Shown here in pieces: positions 17,581-25,716 of a stretch of 64,000 nt of DNA. A program made the position numbers and the translations under genes. Each line of letters starts with the position of its first letter. Positions within the stretch are counted from its first letter, which is position 1. The notes under the pieces were generated by a model, which saw nothing but the letters and a program-made list of their open reading frames with translations, made no database searches and was not told where the DNA came from. Source of the stretch: Porticoccus sp964395715 (lineage in GTDB: Bacteria > Pseudomonadota > Gammaproteobacteria > Pseudomonadales > Porticoccaceae); assembly GCA_964395715.1 (NCBI GenBank), contig CAYNAU010000002.1, positions 248,001-312,000 of the forward strand. Direction: 5' to 3'.

Positions 17581-18822
17581 ATGAAACAGCAATTTTTAAA
17601 ATATTCTGCATTAGCTGTTTTGCTGGGTGCGCCTTTTGTGGCTGCCACCGCGGAAGAAGCGACAAGCTTTTCCGAAGTATTTACCAAGGGCGATATCAAA
17701 TTTAACTTCCGCTATCGCTATGAGTATGTAGATCAGGATAACCCGCTAGAGATTGCCAAGGCATCGACCTTGAAATCCAGGGTCACCCTGTCGACTGCTG
17801 CTTATGAAGGTTTTTCCGCTCTTCTCGAAGTGGATGACGTCAGCCAGATTGGTAGTGAGCAATATGGCACACCATCCAATGGCAAAGGTAGTCAGTATTC
17901 AACTGTCGCTGACCCCGATGGCACCACCATCAACCAGGCTTTGCTGAAATACACCAACAAGTACTTCACCGGCACCGCTGGTCGCCAGCGTATCCTGCAC
18001 TCCGGACAGCGTTTTGTCGGCGGTGTGGGCTGGCGCCAGAATGAGCAAACCTACGACTCATTCCGCGTAGAGCTGCCAATTGGGGCGGTTAACGTGGACT
18101 ACAGCTATATCTGGGACGTAGACCGTATCTTTGGTCCAGACACCAATGGACACGGCCAACCTCGTCGTTTTGATTCCGACTCACATGCTTTATACGTGTC
18201 TTATTCACCCGCAGAAGGACACAAGTTGGGAGCATACGCTTACCTCCTCGACTTTGATAACGCTCACTCTGCAGAAACAATAGATAATGCGCTTTCATCA
18301 CAAACCTATGGTGTTGAATATAGTGGCAAATTTGGTCCGATCACCGTTGCCGCTGCGGCAGCATCTCAAACCGACTATGGTGACAACGCGGTTGACTACG
18401 ACACCGAATACTACATGTTAGAACTCGGCACCACAGTGAAAGGTGTTGGTCTGGGCGTAGGCTACGAAGAGCTGGGCAGTGATGACGGCGTGAAGGGTTT
18501 TGTAACCCCGCTTGCCACTCTTCACAAGTTCCAGGGTTGGGCTGACATGTTCCTGGCTACCCCTGCCGGTGGTATTGAAGATATGTACTTCAAGGTTACA
18601 GGTAAAGTCGCTGGCATAGCTCTAGCTGCCTTCTACCATGACTTCGAGGCAGACGAAAAAGCCATTGATGGCATTGATGATTACGGTGAAGAGTTTGATG
18701 CCGTGGCTACCTATGCGGTCAACAAAAATCTTTCCGTACAACTCAAATACGCAAACTACAACGCTGACAAGCTATATGTCGACACAGAGAAAGTCTGGTT
18801 CAGTGTCATGCTGAACTTCTGA
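17581..18822 (+). CDS. Outer-membrane beta-barrel porin (alginate-export-like family)
   Basis: 413 residues. Signal peptide at 1-24 (AATA before EEATS), then alternating polar/aromatic strands typical of a beta barrel (FNFRYRYEYV, STLKSRVTLSTAAYEGF, KVWFSVMLNF at the end, with terminal Phe as the BAM signal). The RFRYEY-type first strand and the internal DPDGTTINQALLKY segment fit a family often annotated as alginate export or putative porin. I start it at the ATG at 17581, which has CGAGGAG upstream. A longer frame from 17494 reads through a terminator hairpin and is not credible. Its place before nasTS and its nas-like leader suggest a role in nitrate/nitrite or another anion uptake; this is inference. 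Confidence 0.75.
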   Translation: MKQQFLKYSALAVLLGAPFVAATAEEATSFSEVFTKGDIKFNFRYRYEYVDQDNPLEIAKASTLKSRVTLSTAAYEGFSALLEVDDVSQIGSEQYGTPSNGKGSQYSTVADPDGTTINQALLKYTNKYFTGTAGRQRILHSGQRFVGGVGWRQNEQTYDSFRVELPIGAVNVDYSYIWDVDRIFGPDTNGHGQPRRFDSDSHALYVSYSPAEGHKLGAYAYLLDFDNAHSAETIDNALSSQTYGVEYSGKFGPITVAAAAASQTDYGDNAVDYDTEYYMLELGTTVKGVGLGVGYEELGSDDGVKGFVTPLATLHKFQGWADMFLATPAGGIEDMYFKVTGKVAGIALAAFYHDFEADEKAIDGIDDYGEEFDAVATYAVNKNLSVQLKYANYNADKLYVDTEKVWFSVMLNF

Positions 18823-18859
18823 TACGGATGTCAGACTGAACAGCATGTTGCACTGGAGC

Positions 18860-18899
18860 ATAGCCCGGGGTCGAGGTATGATCTTCGATCCTGGGTTAT
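18860..18899 (+). other. G-U-rich RNA hairpin between porin and nasT
   Basis: ATAGCCCGGGGTCGA can pair over 15 positions with TCGATCCTGGGTTAT, using three G-U pairs and a 10-nt loop. The wobble pairs work only in the plus-strand RNA; the other strand would have A-C mismatches. No long U tract follows, so it may be a 3' stabiliser of the porin mRNA, a weak terminator, or a structure in the nasT leader. Confidence 0.5.
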
Positions 18900-18955
18900 C
18901 TCTGTGTAGTTATGTTTCCCATGCCAAATTACTTTCACAGCTGGCGTCCCTGATT

Positions 18956-19576
18956 ATGGTGCCCAGCAAAGATCCCATTCGTATCATGCTGGTGGACGAT
19001 CACCCCGAACGTTCTGCCAGTGTTGAAGAAAAACTCAAAGCCTCAGGTTTTGAGGTGATCTCTCGCCTACCCTCTGCAGCAGGCCTGCTGTTCCAGATTG
19101 AACAATTACAGCCGGACCTGGTGTTGATTGACCTGCAATCCCCCGGCCGGGATGTTCTGGAAAGTCTCTCCGTGGTGAACAGTTACAACCCCAAGCCTGT
19201 GGTCATGTTCTCCAGTGAAGACGACCCTGACTTTATCGAGCAGGCAGTGGATGCCGGTGTGACCGCATATATGATGGAAGAGCTCAATCCACAGCGGGTA
19301 AAACCTGTCATTGACCTGGCCATCGCCCAGTTCAAATCCTACCAATCCCTGCGTCAGGCCCTGGATGACGCAAAGACCAAGTTGGCAAGTCACTCCGTTA
19401 TTGAAGAAGCCAAGCAACTCCTGATGGCCCAACACGGCATCAATGAAGACAAGGCACATAAAACCCTGCGGACCCTGTCGATGGATTCAAATCTGAGTCT
19501 TCCCGAAGCGGCGCGCTCGGTGATAAAAATTCTCGGGGGAACCCATGGCAAGGGTAAGGACAATGCAAAAGATTAA
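18956..19576 (+). CDS. nasT: Nitrate-responsive ANTAR antiterminator
   Basis: About 206 residues. N-terminal receiver-like domain (PIRIMLVDDHPERS, LVLIDLQSPGRDVLE, KPVVMFSSEDDP) and C-terminal ANTAR RNA-binding domain (about 150-200: SVIEEAKQLLMAQHGINEDKAH). In characterised systems NasT binds leader RNA of nitrate-assimilation genes and prevents termination; NasS holds it inactive until nitrate or nitrite is present. The ATG at 18956 (MVPSKDPIRI) fits NasT homologues; an open frame back to 18845 runs through an RNA hairpin and looks non-coding. Overlaps nasS by 32 nt. Likely targets are the leaders at 20.92-21.04 kb and perhaps 17.48-17.58 kb. Confidence 0.88.
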   Translation: MVPSKDPIRIMLVDDHPERSASVEEKLKASGFEVISRLPSAAGLLFQIEQLQPDLVLIDLQSPGRDVLESLSVVNSYNPKPVVMFSSEDDPDFIEQAVDAGVTAYMMEELNPQRVKPVIDLAIAQFKSYQSLRQALDDAKTKLASHSVIEEAKQLLMAQHGINEDKAHKTLRTLSMDSNLSLPEAARSVIKILGGTHGKGKDNAKD

Positions 19577-20762
19577 TCCCAAGTCGCTTCCGGTAGCGGA
19601 AAAACAGCACCTGAACCTGGGTTATATGCGGCTCAGTGATAGCGCGCCACTGATTGTGGCACAGGAACTCGGCCTCTTCGCCAAATACGGTCTGGATGTC
19701 ACCCTGCACCGTGAAGTTTCCTGGGCAAATATCCGCGACAAGCTCATTGCTGGCAACTTTGACGCCGCACAGATGCTGGCGCCAATGCCCCTGGTGATTA
19801 CGCTGGGTGCCACCGGCATTCGTGCACCGATTGTCACCGGCCTGGTACTTTCCCTCAATGGCAACGGCATCACCCTGGCGCCCCCTCTCTGGGAGCGCAT
19901 GAATGAGCTGTCCGATAAACCATTACAAACCCAGGATGCGCAGGCCACTGCTAGTGCATTTGCTATGGCTCAGCGTGAGCGGGGAGAAAGACAGCCACTC
20001 ACCCTGGCCACCGTTCACCTGTTTTCCACCCATACTATTCAGCTGCGCATGTGGCTCAAGGCCGGGGGCCTAGACCCGGATCGCGACGTGCGCATTATTG
20101 TGCTGCCCCCGGAACAGATGGTGGACAGCCTCGCACAAGGGGTTATCGACGGCTTCTGTGTTGGTGAGCCCTGGAACAGCATCGCCGTCGCTTATGGTGT
20201 TGGCGTACTCTCCAGTACTGGCTTCGATGTCTGGAATAATGCACCCGAAAAGGTCCTGGGCGTGCTGGAAGACTGGCATACCCACAACCCCGGGGCTCAT
20301 CTGCGGCTACGACTTGCCCTGATGGAGGCATGCCAATGGCTGGCGGATATGAATAATCGGGAACCGATTATCGAGCTGCTTTCCAGGCCAGAATATCTCG
20401 ACCTGCCGGCTCACTACCTGCGCCCGTCTCTCACCGGGCATATTCCCCAGGACCGCAGTGAGACACTGCGGCAACAACAGAACTTCCACGTTTTTTCCCG
20501 CTATAACGCCGGTTTCCCCTGGCGTTCCCAGGCCGAACTGATCCTGCACCAGTGTGAACCCATGCTGGGCAAGGTTTTTGATGCCAACCGGATTGCCTCT
20601 ATCACACAACAGTGCTTCCGTACCGATCTTTACCGTGAATCAGCACGCCTGTTGGGTATGCCGGCACCGGATAAAGACTACAAATCGGAAGGCACCCACG
20701 ATCAGCCCTATTTCTTCAGCGAGGGTATCGAGATTGGTAGTGACCTGATGCTGTCCTCCTGA
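19545..20762 (+). CDS. nasS: Nitrate/nitrite sensor, NrtA-like partner of NasT
   Basis: 405 residues, homologous to the nitrate-binding protein NrtA but with no signal peptide, so cytoplasmic as expected for NasS. Features shared with the NrtA encoded downstream include the LNLGYMRLSDSAPLIVAQE start, the LNGNGITLAPPLWE motif, VFCVGEPWN-like GFCVGEPWN, and VWNNAPEKVLGV. Nitrate or nitrite binding should release NasT. GGGGGA lies 4 nt before the chosen ATG; an ATG at 19563 is an alternative. The overlap with nasT implies translational coupling and fixed stoichiometry. Confidence 0.88.
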   Translation: MARVRTMQKINPKSLPVAEKQHLNLGYMRLSDSAPLIVAQELGLFAKYGLDVTLHREVSWANIRDKLIAGNFDAAQMLAPMPLVITLGATGIRAPIVTGLVLSLNGNGITLAPPLWERMNELSDKPLQTQDAQATASAFAMAQRERGERQPLTLATVHLFSTHTIQLRMWLKAGGLDPDRDVRIIVLPPEQMVDSLAQGVIDGFCVGEPWNSIAVAYGVGVLSSTGFDVWNNAPEKVLGVLEDWHTHNPGAHLRLRLALMEACQWLADMNNREPIIELLSRPEYLDLPAHYLRPSLTGHIPQDRSETLRQQQNFHVFSRYNAGFPWRSQAELILHQCEPMLGKVFDANRIASITQQCFRTDLYRESARLLGMPAPDKDYKSEGTHDQPYFFSEGIEIGSDLMLSS

Positions 20763-20779
20763 GATTCACGCAAATTTCC

Positions 20780-20796
20780 TGCACCAGCTTAGTGCA
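20780..20796 (+). promoter_or_regulatory. NtrC-like binding palindrome upstream of nasF
   Basis: TGCACCAGCTTAGTGCA is a 17-bp near-perfect match to the NtrC consensus TGCACC-N5-GGTGCA. Three more TGCAC half-sites follow within 25 bp. The palindrome centre is about 130 bp upstream of the predicted start of the sigma-54 promoter, a normal enhancer distance. Confidence 0.7.
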
Positions 20797-20891
20797 CACA
20801 TTGCACATACCATGCACATCTCTATAGCAAAGTTTTACATGTGAACGAGGTGCCATCCCTGCAAGCCCTGTGTTTTAGGGGCGAGAGAAGT

Positions 20892-20907
20892 TGGCACGTT
20901 ATTTGGA
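20892..20907 (+). promoter_or_regulatory. Sigma-54 promoter of the nasFEDCA operon
   Basis: TGGCACGTTATTTGGA matches the -24/-12 consensus TGGCACG-N4-TTGCA except for one base in the -12 part (GG for GC), with correct 10-nt spacing. The start would fall near 20918, giving a leader of about 125 nt before the nasF ATG. Confidence 0.72.
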
Positions 20908-20937
20908 TGGTAAAAAGTAACAGAGCAATGTCATCGT

Positions 20938-20964
20938 CGTATTAGCTGCAAAGCTAACCATACG
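20938..20964 (+). promoter_or_regulatory. Leader hairpin, candidate NasT (ANTAR) recognition element
   Basis: CGTATTAGCT and AGCTAACCATACG form a stem of 6 + 4 bp with a 3-nt bulge and a GCAA-containing loop, 9 nt before the terminator. A smaller possible stem-loop lies just upstream, around 20921-20932 (ACA/TGT enclosing GAGCAA). ANTAR proteins usually bind paired small stem-loops placed before a terminator; this arrangement fits, though pairing was judged by eye. Confidence 0.5.
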
Positions 20965-20973
20965 GGTAAAGAA

Positions 20974-21008
20974 GCCCCCTACACCAACACTGTAGGCGGG
21001 CTTTTTTT
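20974..21008 (+). terminator. Leader terminator upstream of nasF
   Basis: GCCCCCTACA pairs with TGTAGG-C-GGGC (10 bp, one bulged C, 7-nt loop), followed by TTTTTTT. It ends about 35 nt before the nasF ATG and downstream of the sigma-54 promoter, so it must be read through for operon expression, presumably with NasT. Confidence 0.85.
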
Positions 21009-21043
21009 ATGCATAACGTTTAACGAATGAGGAAGCAGTTCTT

Positions 21044-22432
21044 ATGAAAGTCGACAAGGGATACTCTACCGGCCGTAAAAAGCCGTCACTTGTAAAAAGC
21101 TTATTGGCCATCTGCGGACTAACCTTAGCCGCCATGGCTCACGCTGAAGTTGGCGAAGCGGAAAAAGACGAGCTGAAGTTCGGTTTTATCAAACTGACTG
21201 ATATGGCTCCCATCGCCGTAGCCTATGAAAAAGGCTATTTTGAAGACGAAGGTCTCTACGTCACTGTCGAAGCACAGGCCAACTGGAAAGTGCTGCTCGA
21301 CGGCGTGATTGACGGCAAACTGGATGGTGCCCACATGCTCGCCGGCCAGCCCCTGGCCGCGACCATCGGTTTTGGTACCGAGGCCCACATCGTGACCCCG
21401 TTCAGCATGGACCTCAACGGTAACGGCATCACCGTTTCCAATGAAATCTGGGAAATGATGAAAAAACATATTCCCATGGAAAACGGCAAACCCGTTCACC
21501 CGATCAAGGCCGATTACCTGAAACCCGTGGTTGACCAATTCCGCGCCGAAGGCAAGCCCTTCAAGATGGGCATGGTATTCCCTGTTTCCACACACAACTA
21601 TGAACTGCGTTACTGGCTTGCAGCAGGCGGAATTCACCCCGGCTACTATGCACCCCACAAGGGCGACACCAGCGGCCTGATCGATGCGGAAGCGCAGCTT
21701 TCTGTGACGCCTCCACCCCAGATGCCCGCCACTCTTGAAGCCGGCACCATCTACGGTTACTGCGTTGGCGAACCCTGGAACCAGCAGGCAGTATTCAAGG
21801 GTATTGGTGTTCCCGTCATTACCGACTACGAAATCTGGAAGAACAACCCGGAAAAAGTATTCGGCATGACCAAAGAGTTCACCGAAAAATACCCGAACAC
21901 CACCATTCGCGTGGTCAAGGCGTTGCTGCGCGCGGCCAAGTGGCTTGATGAGAACAACAACGCTAACCGTCCCGAAGCCGTTAAGATTCTCTCTCGTCCG
22001 GAATACGTGGGCGCCGATTACGACGTCATCGCCAACAGCATGACCGGCACCTTTGAATACGAGAAAGGCGACAAGCGTGAAGTTCCCGATTTCAACGTGT
22101 TCTTCCGCTACTTTGCCACCTACCCCTATTACTCGGATGCTGTCTGGTACCTGACGCAAATGCGCCGCTGGGGCCAGATCTCCGAGAAAAAATCCGATGA
22201 TTGGTATTTTGAAACGGCGAAAAAAGTCTATCGCCCGGACATTTACGCCACCGCAGCGAAAGAGTTGATTGCTGATGGCATCATGGATGCGTCGGACTTC
22301 CCCGACTTCACCTCGGAGAGCGGCTTCCGCGCACCACAAACCGAGTTCCTCGATGATGTGACCTACGACGGCAAGCAACCTAACGCTTATCTGGAAAAAC
22401 TGACCATCGGCTTAAAAGACGAAACCCTGTAA
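21044..22432 (+). CDS. nasF: Nitrate ABC transporter, periplasmic nitrate-binding protein
   Basis: 462 residues. Signal peptide at about 1-34 (LAAMAHA before EVGEAEKDE), then a CmpA/NrtA-type anion-binding fold: LKFGFIKLTDMAPIAVAYEKG, SMDLNGNGITVSNEIWEMM, and the nitrate-site region YGYCVGEPWNQQAV. No lipobox cysteine in a convincing place, so it is probably soluble in the periplasm. GAGGAAG lies 8 nt before the ATG. First gene of the nas operon, behind an attenuated sigma-54 leader. Bicarbonate or cyanate transporters share the fold, but the nas context makes nitrate the natural substrate. Also called NrtA. Confidence 0.92.
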   Translation: MKVDKGYSTGRKKPSLVKSLLAICGLTLAAMAHAEVGEAEKDELKFGFIKLTDMAPIAVAYEKGYFEDEGLYVTVEAQANWKVLLDGVIDGKLDGAHMLAGQPLAATIGFGTEAHIVTPFSMDLNGNGITVSNEIWEMMKKHIPMENGKPVHPIKADYLKPVVDQFRAEGKPFKMGMVFPVSTHNYELRYWLAAGGIHPGYYAPHKGDTSGLIDAEAQLSVTPPPQMPATLEAGTIYGYCVGEPWNQQAVFKGIGVPVITDYEIWKNNPEKVFGMTKEFTEKYPNTTIRVVKALLRAAKWLDENNNANRPEAVKILSRPEYVGADYDVIANSMTGTFEYEKGDKREVPDFNVFFRYFATYPYYSDAVWYLTQMRRWGQISEKKSDDWYFETAKKVYRPDIYATAAKELIADGIMDASDFPDFTSESGFRAPQTEFLDDVTYDGKQPNAYLEKLTIGLKDETL

Positions 22433-22515
22433 TGGCTCAATAGTTGCAGGATATCCATTAAAGCCACACATCCGGCAGGGAAACCTGCCGGATACAACCC
22501 CCCAGGAACAATGTC

Positions 22516-23517
22516 ATGACTGAAATAGCGGCCATATTCAGAAATGAACAAGGGAGTTTTTCAATCTCTCCAGGCAAACTGCTGCTTCTACTTCGCCACT
22601 TGGGAAAAGCCCTTATTCTTCCCCTGGCAGGTATCGTTATCTTTCTCATGCTGTGGCAAGGCGTTGCCAATAGCATCATCACTTCGCTGGGCCAGTTTCC
22701 CGGCCCGGTCCAGGTTTGGGAGCAATCCAAGAACCTCGTGGACGAACACCAGCGCGCTCGTCAGAAAGAAGCCGAATTCTACAAGCGCCAGGAAGAACGC
22801 AATGCCAAAAAGTTGGCTAAAAACCCCGACGCTGAAGTAAAAATTCGTGATTACCCCGGAAAAGCCACTTTCTTCGATCAGATTATTACCAGCCTCTACA
22901 CTGTCTCGTTTGGCTTTTTTATCGCATCCATCATTGCCATTCCCCTGGGCATCGTTTGCGGTCTTAGCGAGAAGGTCTACCAGGCTGTCAACCCAATTAT
23001 TCAGACCTTCAAACCTGTCTCGCCACTGGCCTGGTTACCGTTGGTCACCATGGTGGTATCGGCCCTGTATGTCACCGATGAGCCCATGTTTGAAAAGGCC
23101 TTCCTGACCTCTGCCTTTACCGTCACCCTTTGCTGCCTGTGGCCCACCGTCATCAACACCACCGTTGGTGTCACCAGTATTGACCGCGATCTGATCAACG
23201 TCAGCCGGGTATTACAATTGCCCTCTCTGGTGCACGTGCGCACCATTGTGATCCCTTCCGCTATCCCGATGATTTTCACCGGCCTGAGATTATCTCTCGC
23301 CACCGGCTGGATGGTACTGATTGCTGCAGAAATGCTGGCGCAGAACCCGGGGTTGGGAAAATTCATCTGGGATGAATTCCAGAACGGTTCTTCCGATTCA
23401 CTGGGTCGCATCATGGTGGCCGTGCTCACCATCGGTCTTATCGGTTTTATTCTTGACCGCCTAATGCTGGCTGTTCAGCGCCGCATTAGCTGGGACAAAC
23501 AAGCCATTCTTCGTTAA
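22516..23517 (+). CDS. nasE: Nitrate ABC transporter permease
   Basis: 333-residue inner-membrane permease of the NrtB/SsuC family. One hydrophobic helix near residues 30-50, then a highly charged insertion (about 70-115, rich in K, E, R), then the five-helix BPD core with the cytoplasmic coupling region ERDLINVSRVLQLP-like DRDLINVSRVLQLPSLVHV and the ending AEMLAQNPGLGKFIWDEF. The charged insertion makes it longer than plain SsuC-type permeases. It is 83 bp after nasF and 29 bp before the ATPase gene, in the same operon. Also called NrtB. Confidence 0.92.
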   Translation: MTEIAAIFRNEQGSFSISPGKLLLLLRHLGKALILPLAGIVIFLMLWQGVANSIITSLGQFPGPVQVWEQSKNLVDEHQRARQKEAEFYKRQEERNAKKLAKNPDAEVKIRDYPGKATFFDQIITSLYTVSFGFFIASIIAIPLGIVCGLSEKVYQAVNPIIQTFKPVSPLAWLPLVTMVVSALYVTDEPMFEKAFLTSAFTVTLCCLWPTVINTTVGVTSIDRDLINVSRVLQLPSLVHVRTIVIPSAIPMIFTGLRLSLATGWMVLIAAEMLAQNPGLGKFIWDEFQNGSSDSLGRIMVAVLTIGLIGFILDRLMLAVQRRISWDKQAILR

Positions 23518-23546
23518 CCCCAAGGCATTTCGTCAAGGAGCAGGTA

Positions 23547-24434
23547 ATGAAAAACAGTTATCTTGAAATCAGCCATGTGGGCATTGAGTTTCCCACCGAT
23601 GACAAGCCATTCAGGGCGTTACAGGCCGTCGATCTCAGTATCGACCAGGGTGAGTTTATATCCCTGATCGGGCATTCCGGCTGTGGCAAATCCACCGTTT
23701 TGAACATTGTCGCCGGACTCTACGAGGCGACCGAGGGTGGTGTCATCCTGGAAGGCAAGGAAGTGGACAAACCCGGTCCCGATCGCGCCGTGGTATTCCA
23801 GAATCACGCCCTGTTGCCCTGGCTGAGCGTTTACCAGAATGTTGAACTGGCCGTAAAACGGGTGTTCAAGAAAACCAAGACCAAAAGCGAAATACACGAC
23901 TGGATTGAACACAACCTGCAGTTGGTGCACATGGAGCATGCCATGCACAAGCTGCCTGGAGAAATCTCCGGCGGTATGAAACAGCGCGTCGGTATCGCCC
24001 GCTGTCTGGCCATGCAGCCGAAGGTGCTGCTGATGGACGAACCTTTTGGCGCGCTGGATGCCCTGACCCGGGCACACCTGCAGGATTCACTCATGGAGAT
24101 CCAGTCCCGACTGGGCAACACCGTGATCATGATCACCCACGATGTGGATGAGGCGGTACTGCTCTCGGACCGCATTGTCATGATGACCAACGGCCCCGCC
24201 GCCACCATCGGGGAAATCCTTGATGTCAAACTTCCGCGCCCCAGAGATCGCCTGGCGTTGGCGGAAGATGCCGACTTTATCCATTACCGGCAGCAGGTGC
24301 TGCGCTTCCTCTACGAAAAACAGAAAAACCCGGCAGCCACTGCTGAGGGAAAGCCTGAGGAGGAGGCAGCAACAGCAACGCCTGAAGTTGCTGCCGAAGT
24401 GCAGGATGACAGCGAAAAGCCCGAGGCCGCCTGA
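23547..24434 (+). CDS. nasD: Nitrate ABC transporter ATP-binding protein
   Basis: 295 residues. ABC ATPase with Walker A GHSGCGKST, Q-loop VFQNHALLPWLS, signature SGGMKQRVGIARCLA, Walker B VLLMDEPFGALD and switch histidine in MITHDVDEA. It energises nitrate import with the two preceding genes. The core ends near residue 255. The last 40 or so residues are a low-complexity Ala/Glu/Pro tail not needed for the ATPase fold. It has no NrtA-like C-terminal sensor domain, unlike cyanobacterial NrtC. The following gene starts 2 bp after its stop. Corresponds to NrtD/NasD. Confidence 0.92.
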   Translation: MKNSYLEISHVGIEFPTDDKPFRALQAVDLSIDQGEFISLIGHSGCGKSTVLNIVAGLYEATEGGVILEGKEVDKPGPDRAVVFQNHALLPWLSVYQNVELAVKRVFKKTKTKSEIHDWIEHNLQLVHMEHAMHKLPGEISGGMKQRVGIARCLAMQPKVLLMDEPFGALDALTRAHLQDSLMEIQSRLGNTVIMITHDVDEAVLLSDRIVMMTNGPAATIGEILDVKLPRPRDRLALAEDADFIHYRQQVLRFLYEKQKNPAATAEGKPEEEAATATPEVAAEVQDDSEKPEAA

Positions 24435-24436
24435 AC

Positions 24437-25630
24437 ATGACGCATCGCCTCGCCATTATCGGTACCGGCATGGCCGGCGCCCGTCTGGTGGAAGCCCTGG
24501 TAAACGAAGGTTACCAGGGCAACATCACCATGCTTGGTGAGGAACGCATCAAACCCTACAACCGCATCCAGTTATCCACGGTACTTGCCGGGGACAATCC
24601 CATTGATGGCCTGCCTCTGCTGGATAATGACTGGTATCAGACACACAATATCCAGCTGCGCAGCGGCGATCCGGTCATGCGCCTGGACGGTAACAGCCTA
24701 ACAGTTATCACGGCTTCCGGCTGGCAACAGTCGTTCGACAGCATTGTCATTGCCACCGGCTCCCGGCCCTTTATCCCCCACGTTCCCGGCAATAATCTCC
24801 CAGGTGTCATGGCCTTTCGCACCCTGGACGATATCGCCATCATGCAGAGTTTTGCCGAACAGGGCGAAAAAGTGCTTGTGGTCGGCGGTGGTCTGCTGGG
24901 TCTGGAAGCGGCCTACGGCCTCAACAAACTCGGTCTGGACGTCACGGTACTGCACAACAGCAATGCCTTGATGAATCGGCAACTGGACCAACACTCCGCC
25001 AATATGCTCAAAGAGAGCATGGAAGGCAGCGGTGTAAAAATTCTGACCAATGCCAGAACGGCAGCCGTTACCGGCACCGAACAGGTCACCGGCATTACCC
25101 TGGAAGATGGCCGTCATCTCGAAGCAGAACTGGTGGTATTTGCCACCGGCATCACACCCAACGTGGAAGTCTTCCAGAGCAGTGGCGTCACTATCGAGCG
25201 CGGTATTGTAGTGGATGACCAGATGCGCACCAGTGTCCCTAATATCTACGCCCTCGGTGAGTGCGCTGAGCATAACGGGGTCACCGTCGGCATTGTTGCC
25301 CCCATTTGGGATCAGGCCAAGGTCCTCACCGAGACACTCCTCGGCAGACCCGCCAGTTACCAGCCCCGGGAACACTCCACGCAACTGAAAGTATCGGGAA
25401 TTGACGTGTTTTCAGCCGGCAATCTCACCGCCGATGCACACAGCCGCGACATTGTCATTAACGATCCCAGGGCCGGGATTTATCGACGCCTTGTGATTCG
25501 CGATAACCGCCTGCAAGCCGCGTTGCTGTTCGGCGACAAAAGTCTGTGCAGCGATTACGAAACTCTTATTTCCTCCCACAAGGCTCTGGGAGACCAGGAA
25601 CAACAGTTAATGTTTGCCACACCCGCTTGA
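24437..25630 (+). CDS. nasC: NAD(P)/FAD-dependent oxidoreductase, likely electron-transfer subunit of assimilatory nitrate reductase
   Basis: 397 residues. Pyridine nucleotide-disulfide oxidoreductase with the FAD-binding GTGMAGARLVEAL at the N-terminus, a second GGGLLGLEAAYGLNKLG for NAD(P)H, and VPNIYALGECAEH for the FAD. It matches the N-terminal flavoprotein part of NirB and the stand-alone NasC proteins, without the rubredoxin-like, sulfite-reductase-like or [2Fe-2S] domains of full NirB. It should pass electrons from NAD(P)H to NasA, whose C-terminus has a [2Fe-2S] domain. Located between the transporter and nasA, 2 bp after nasD. Rubredoxin reductase is the main alternative, made unlikely by context. 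Confidence 0.82.
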   Translation: MTHRLAIIGTGMAGARLVEALVNEGYQGNITMLGEERIKPYNRIQLSTVLAGDNPIDGLPLLDNDWYQTHNIQLRSGDPVMRLDGNSLTVITASGWQQSFDSIVIATGSRPFIPHVPGNNLPGVMAFRTLDDIAIMQSFAEQGEKVLVVGGGLLGLEAAYGLNKLGLDVTVLHNSNALMNRQLDQHSANMLKESMEGSGVKILTNARTAAVTGTEQVTGITLEDGRHLEAELVVFATGITPNVEVFQSSGVTIERGIVVDDQMRTSVPNIYALGECAEHNGVTVGIVAPIWDQAKVLTETLLGRPASYQPREHSTQLKVSGIDVFSAGNLTADAHSRDIVINDPRAGIYRRLVIRDNRLQAALLFGDKSLCSDYETLISSHKALGDQEQQLMFATPA

Positions 25631-25716
25631 ACAGCGGTGTGAAGTATTCACCACAAGACGTTTTCACCAGACATGACCGTTAACCACCCTGTCTGAAATG
25701 TGATCGATGGAATGAC

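Noticed and set aside
18845..18955. Extended N-terminus for nasT
   Set aside because: The extra residues lie over an RNA hairpin and have no similarity to NasT proteins; the receiver domain begins right after the ATG at 18956.
21125..22378. 417-codon open frame antisense to nasF
   Set aside because: It mirrors the codon pattern of a secure gene, has no ribosome-binding site and encodes no recognisable protein; long antisense frames are common opposite GC-rich genes.
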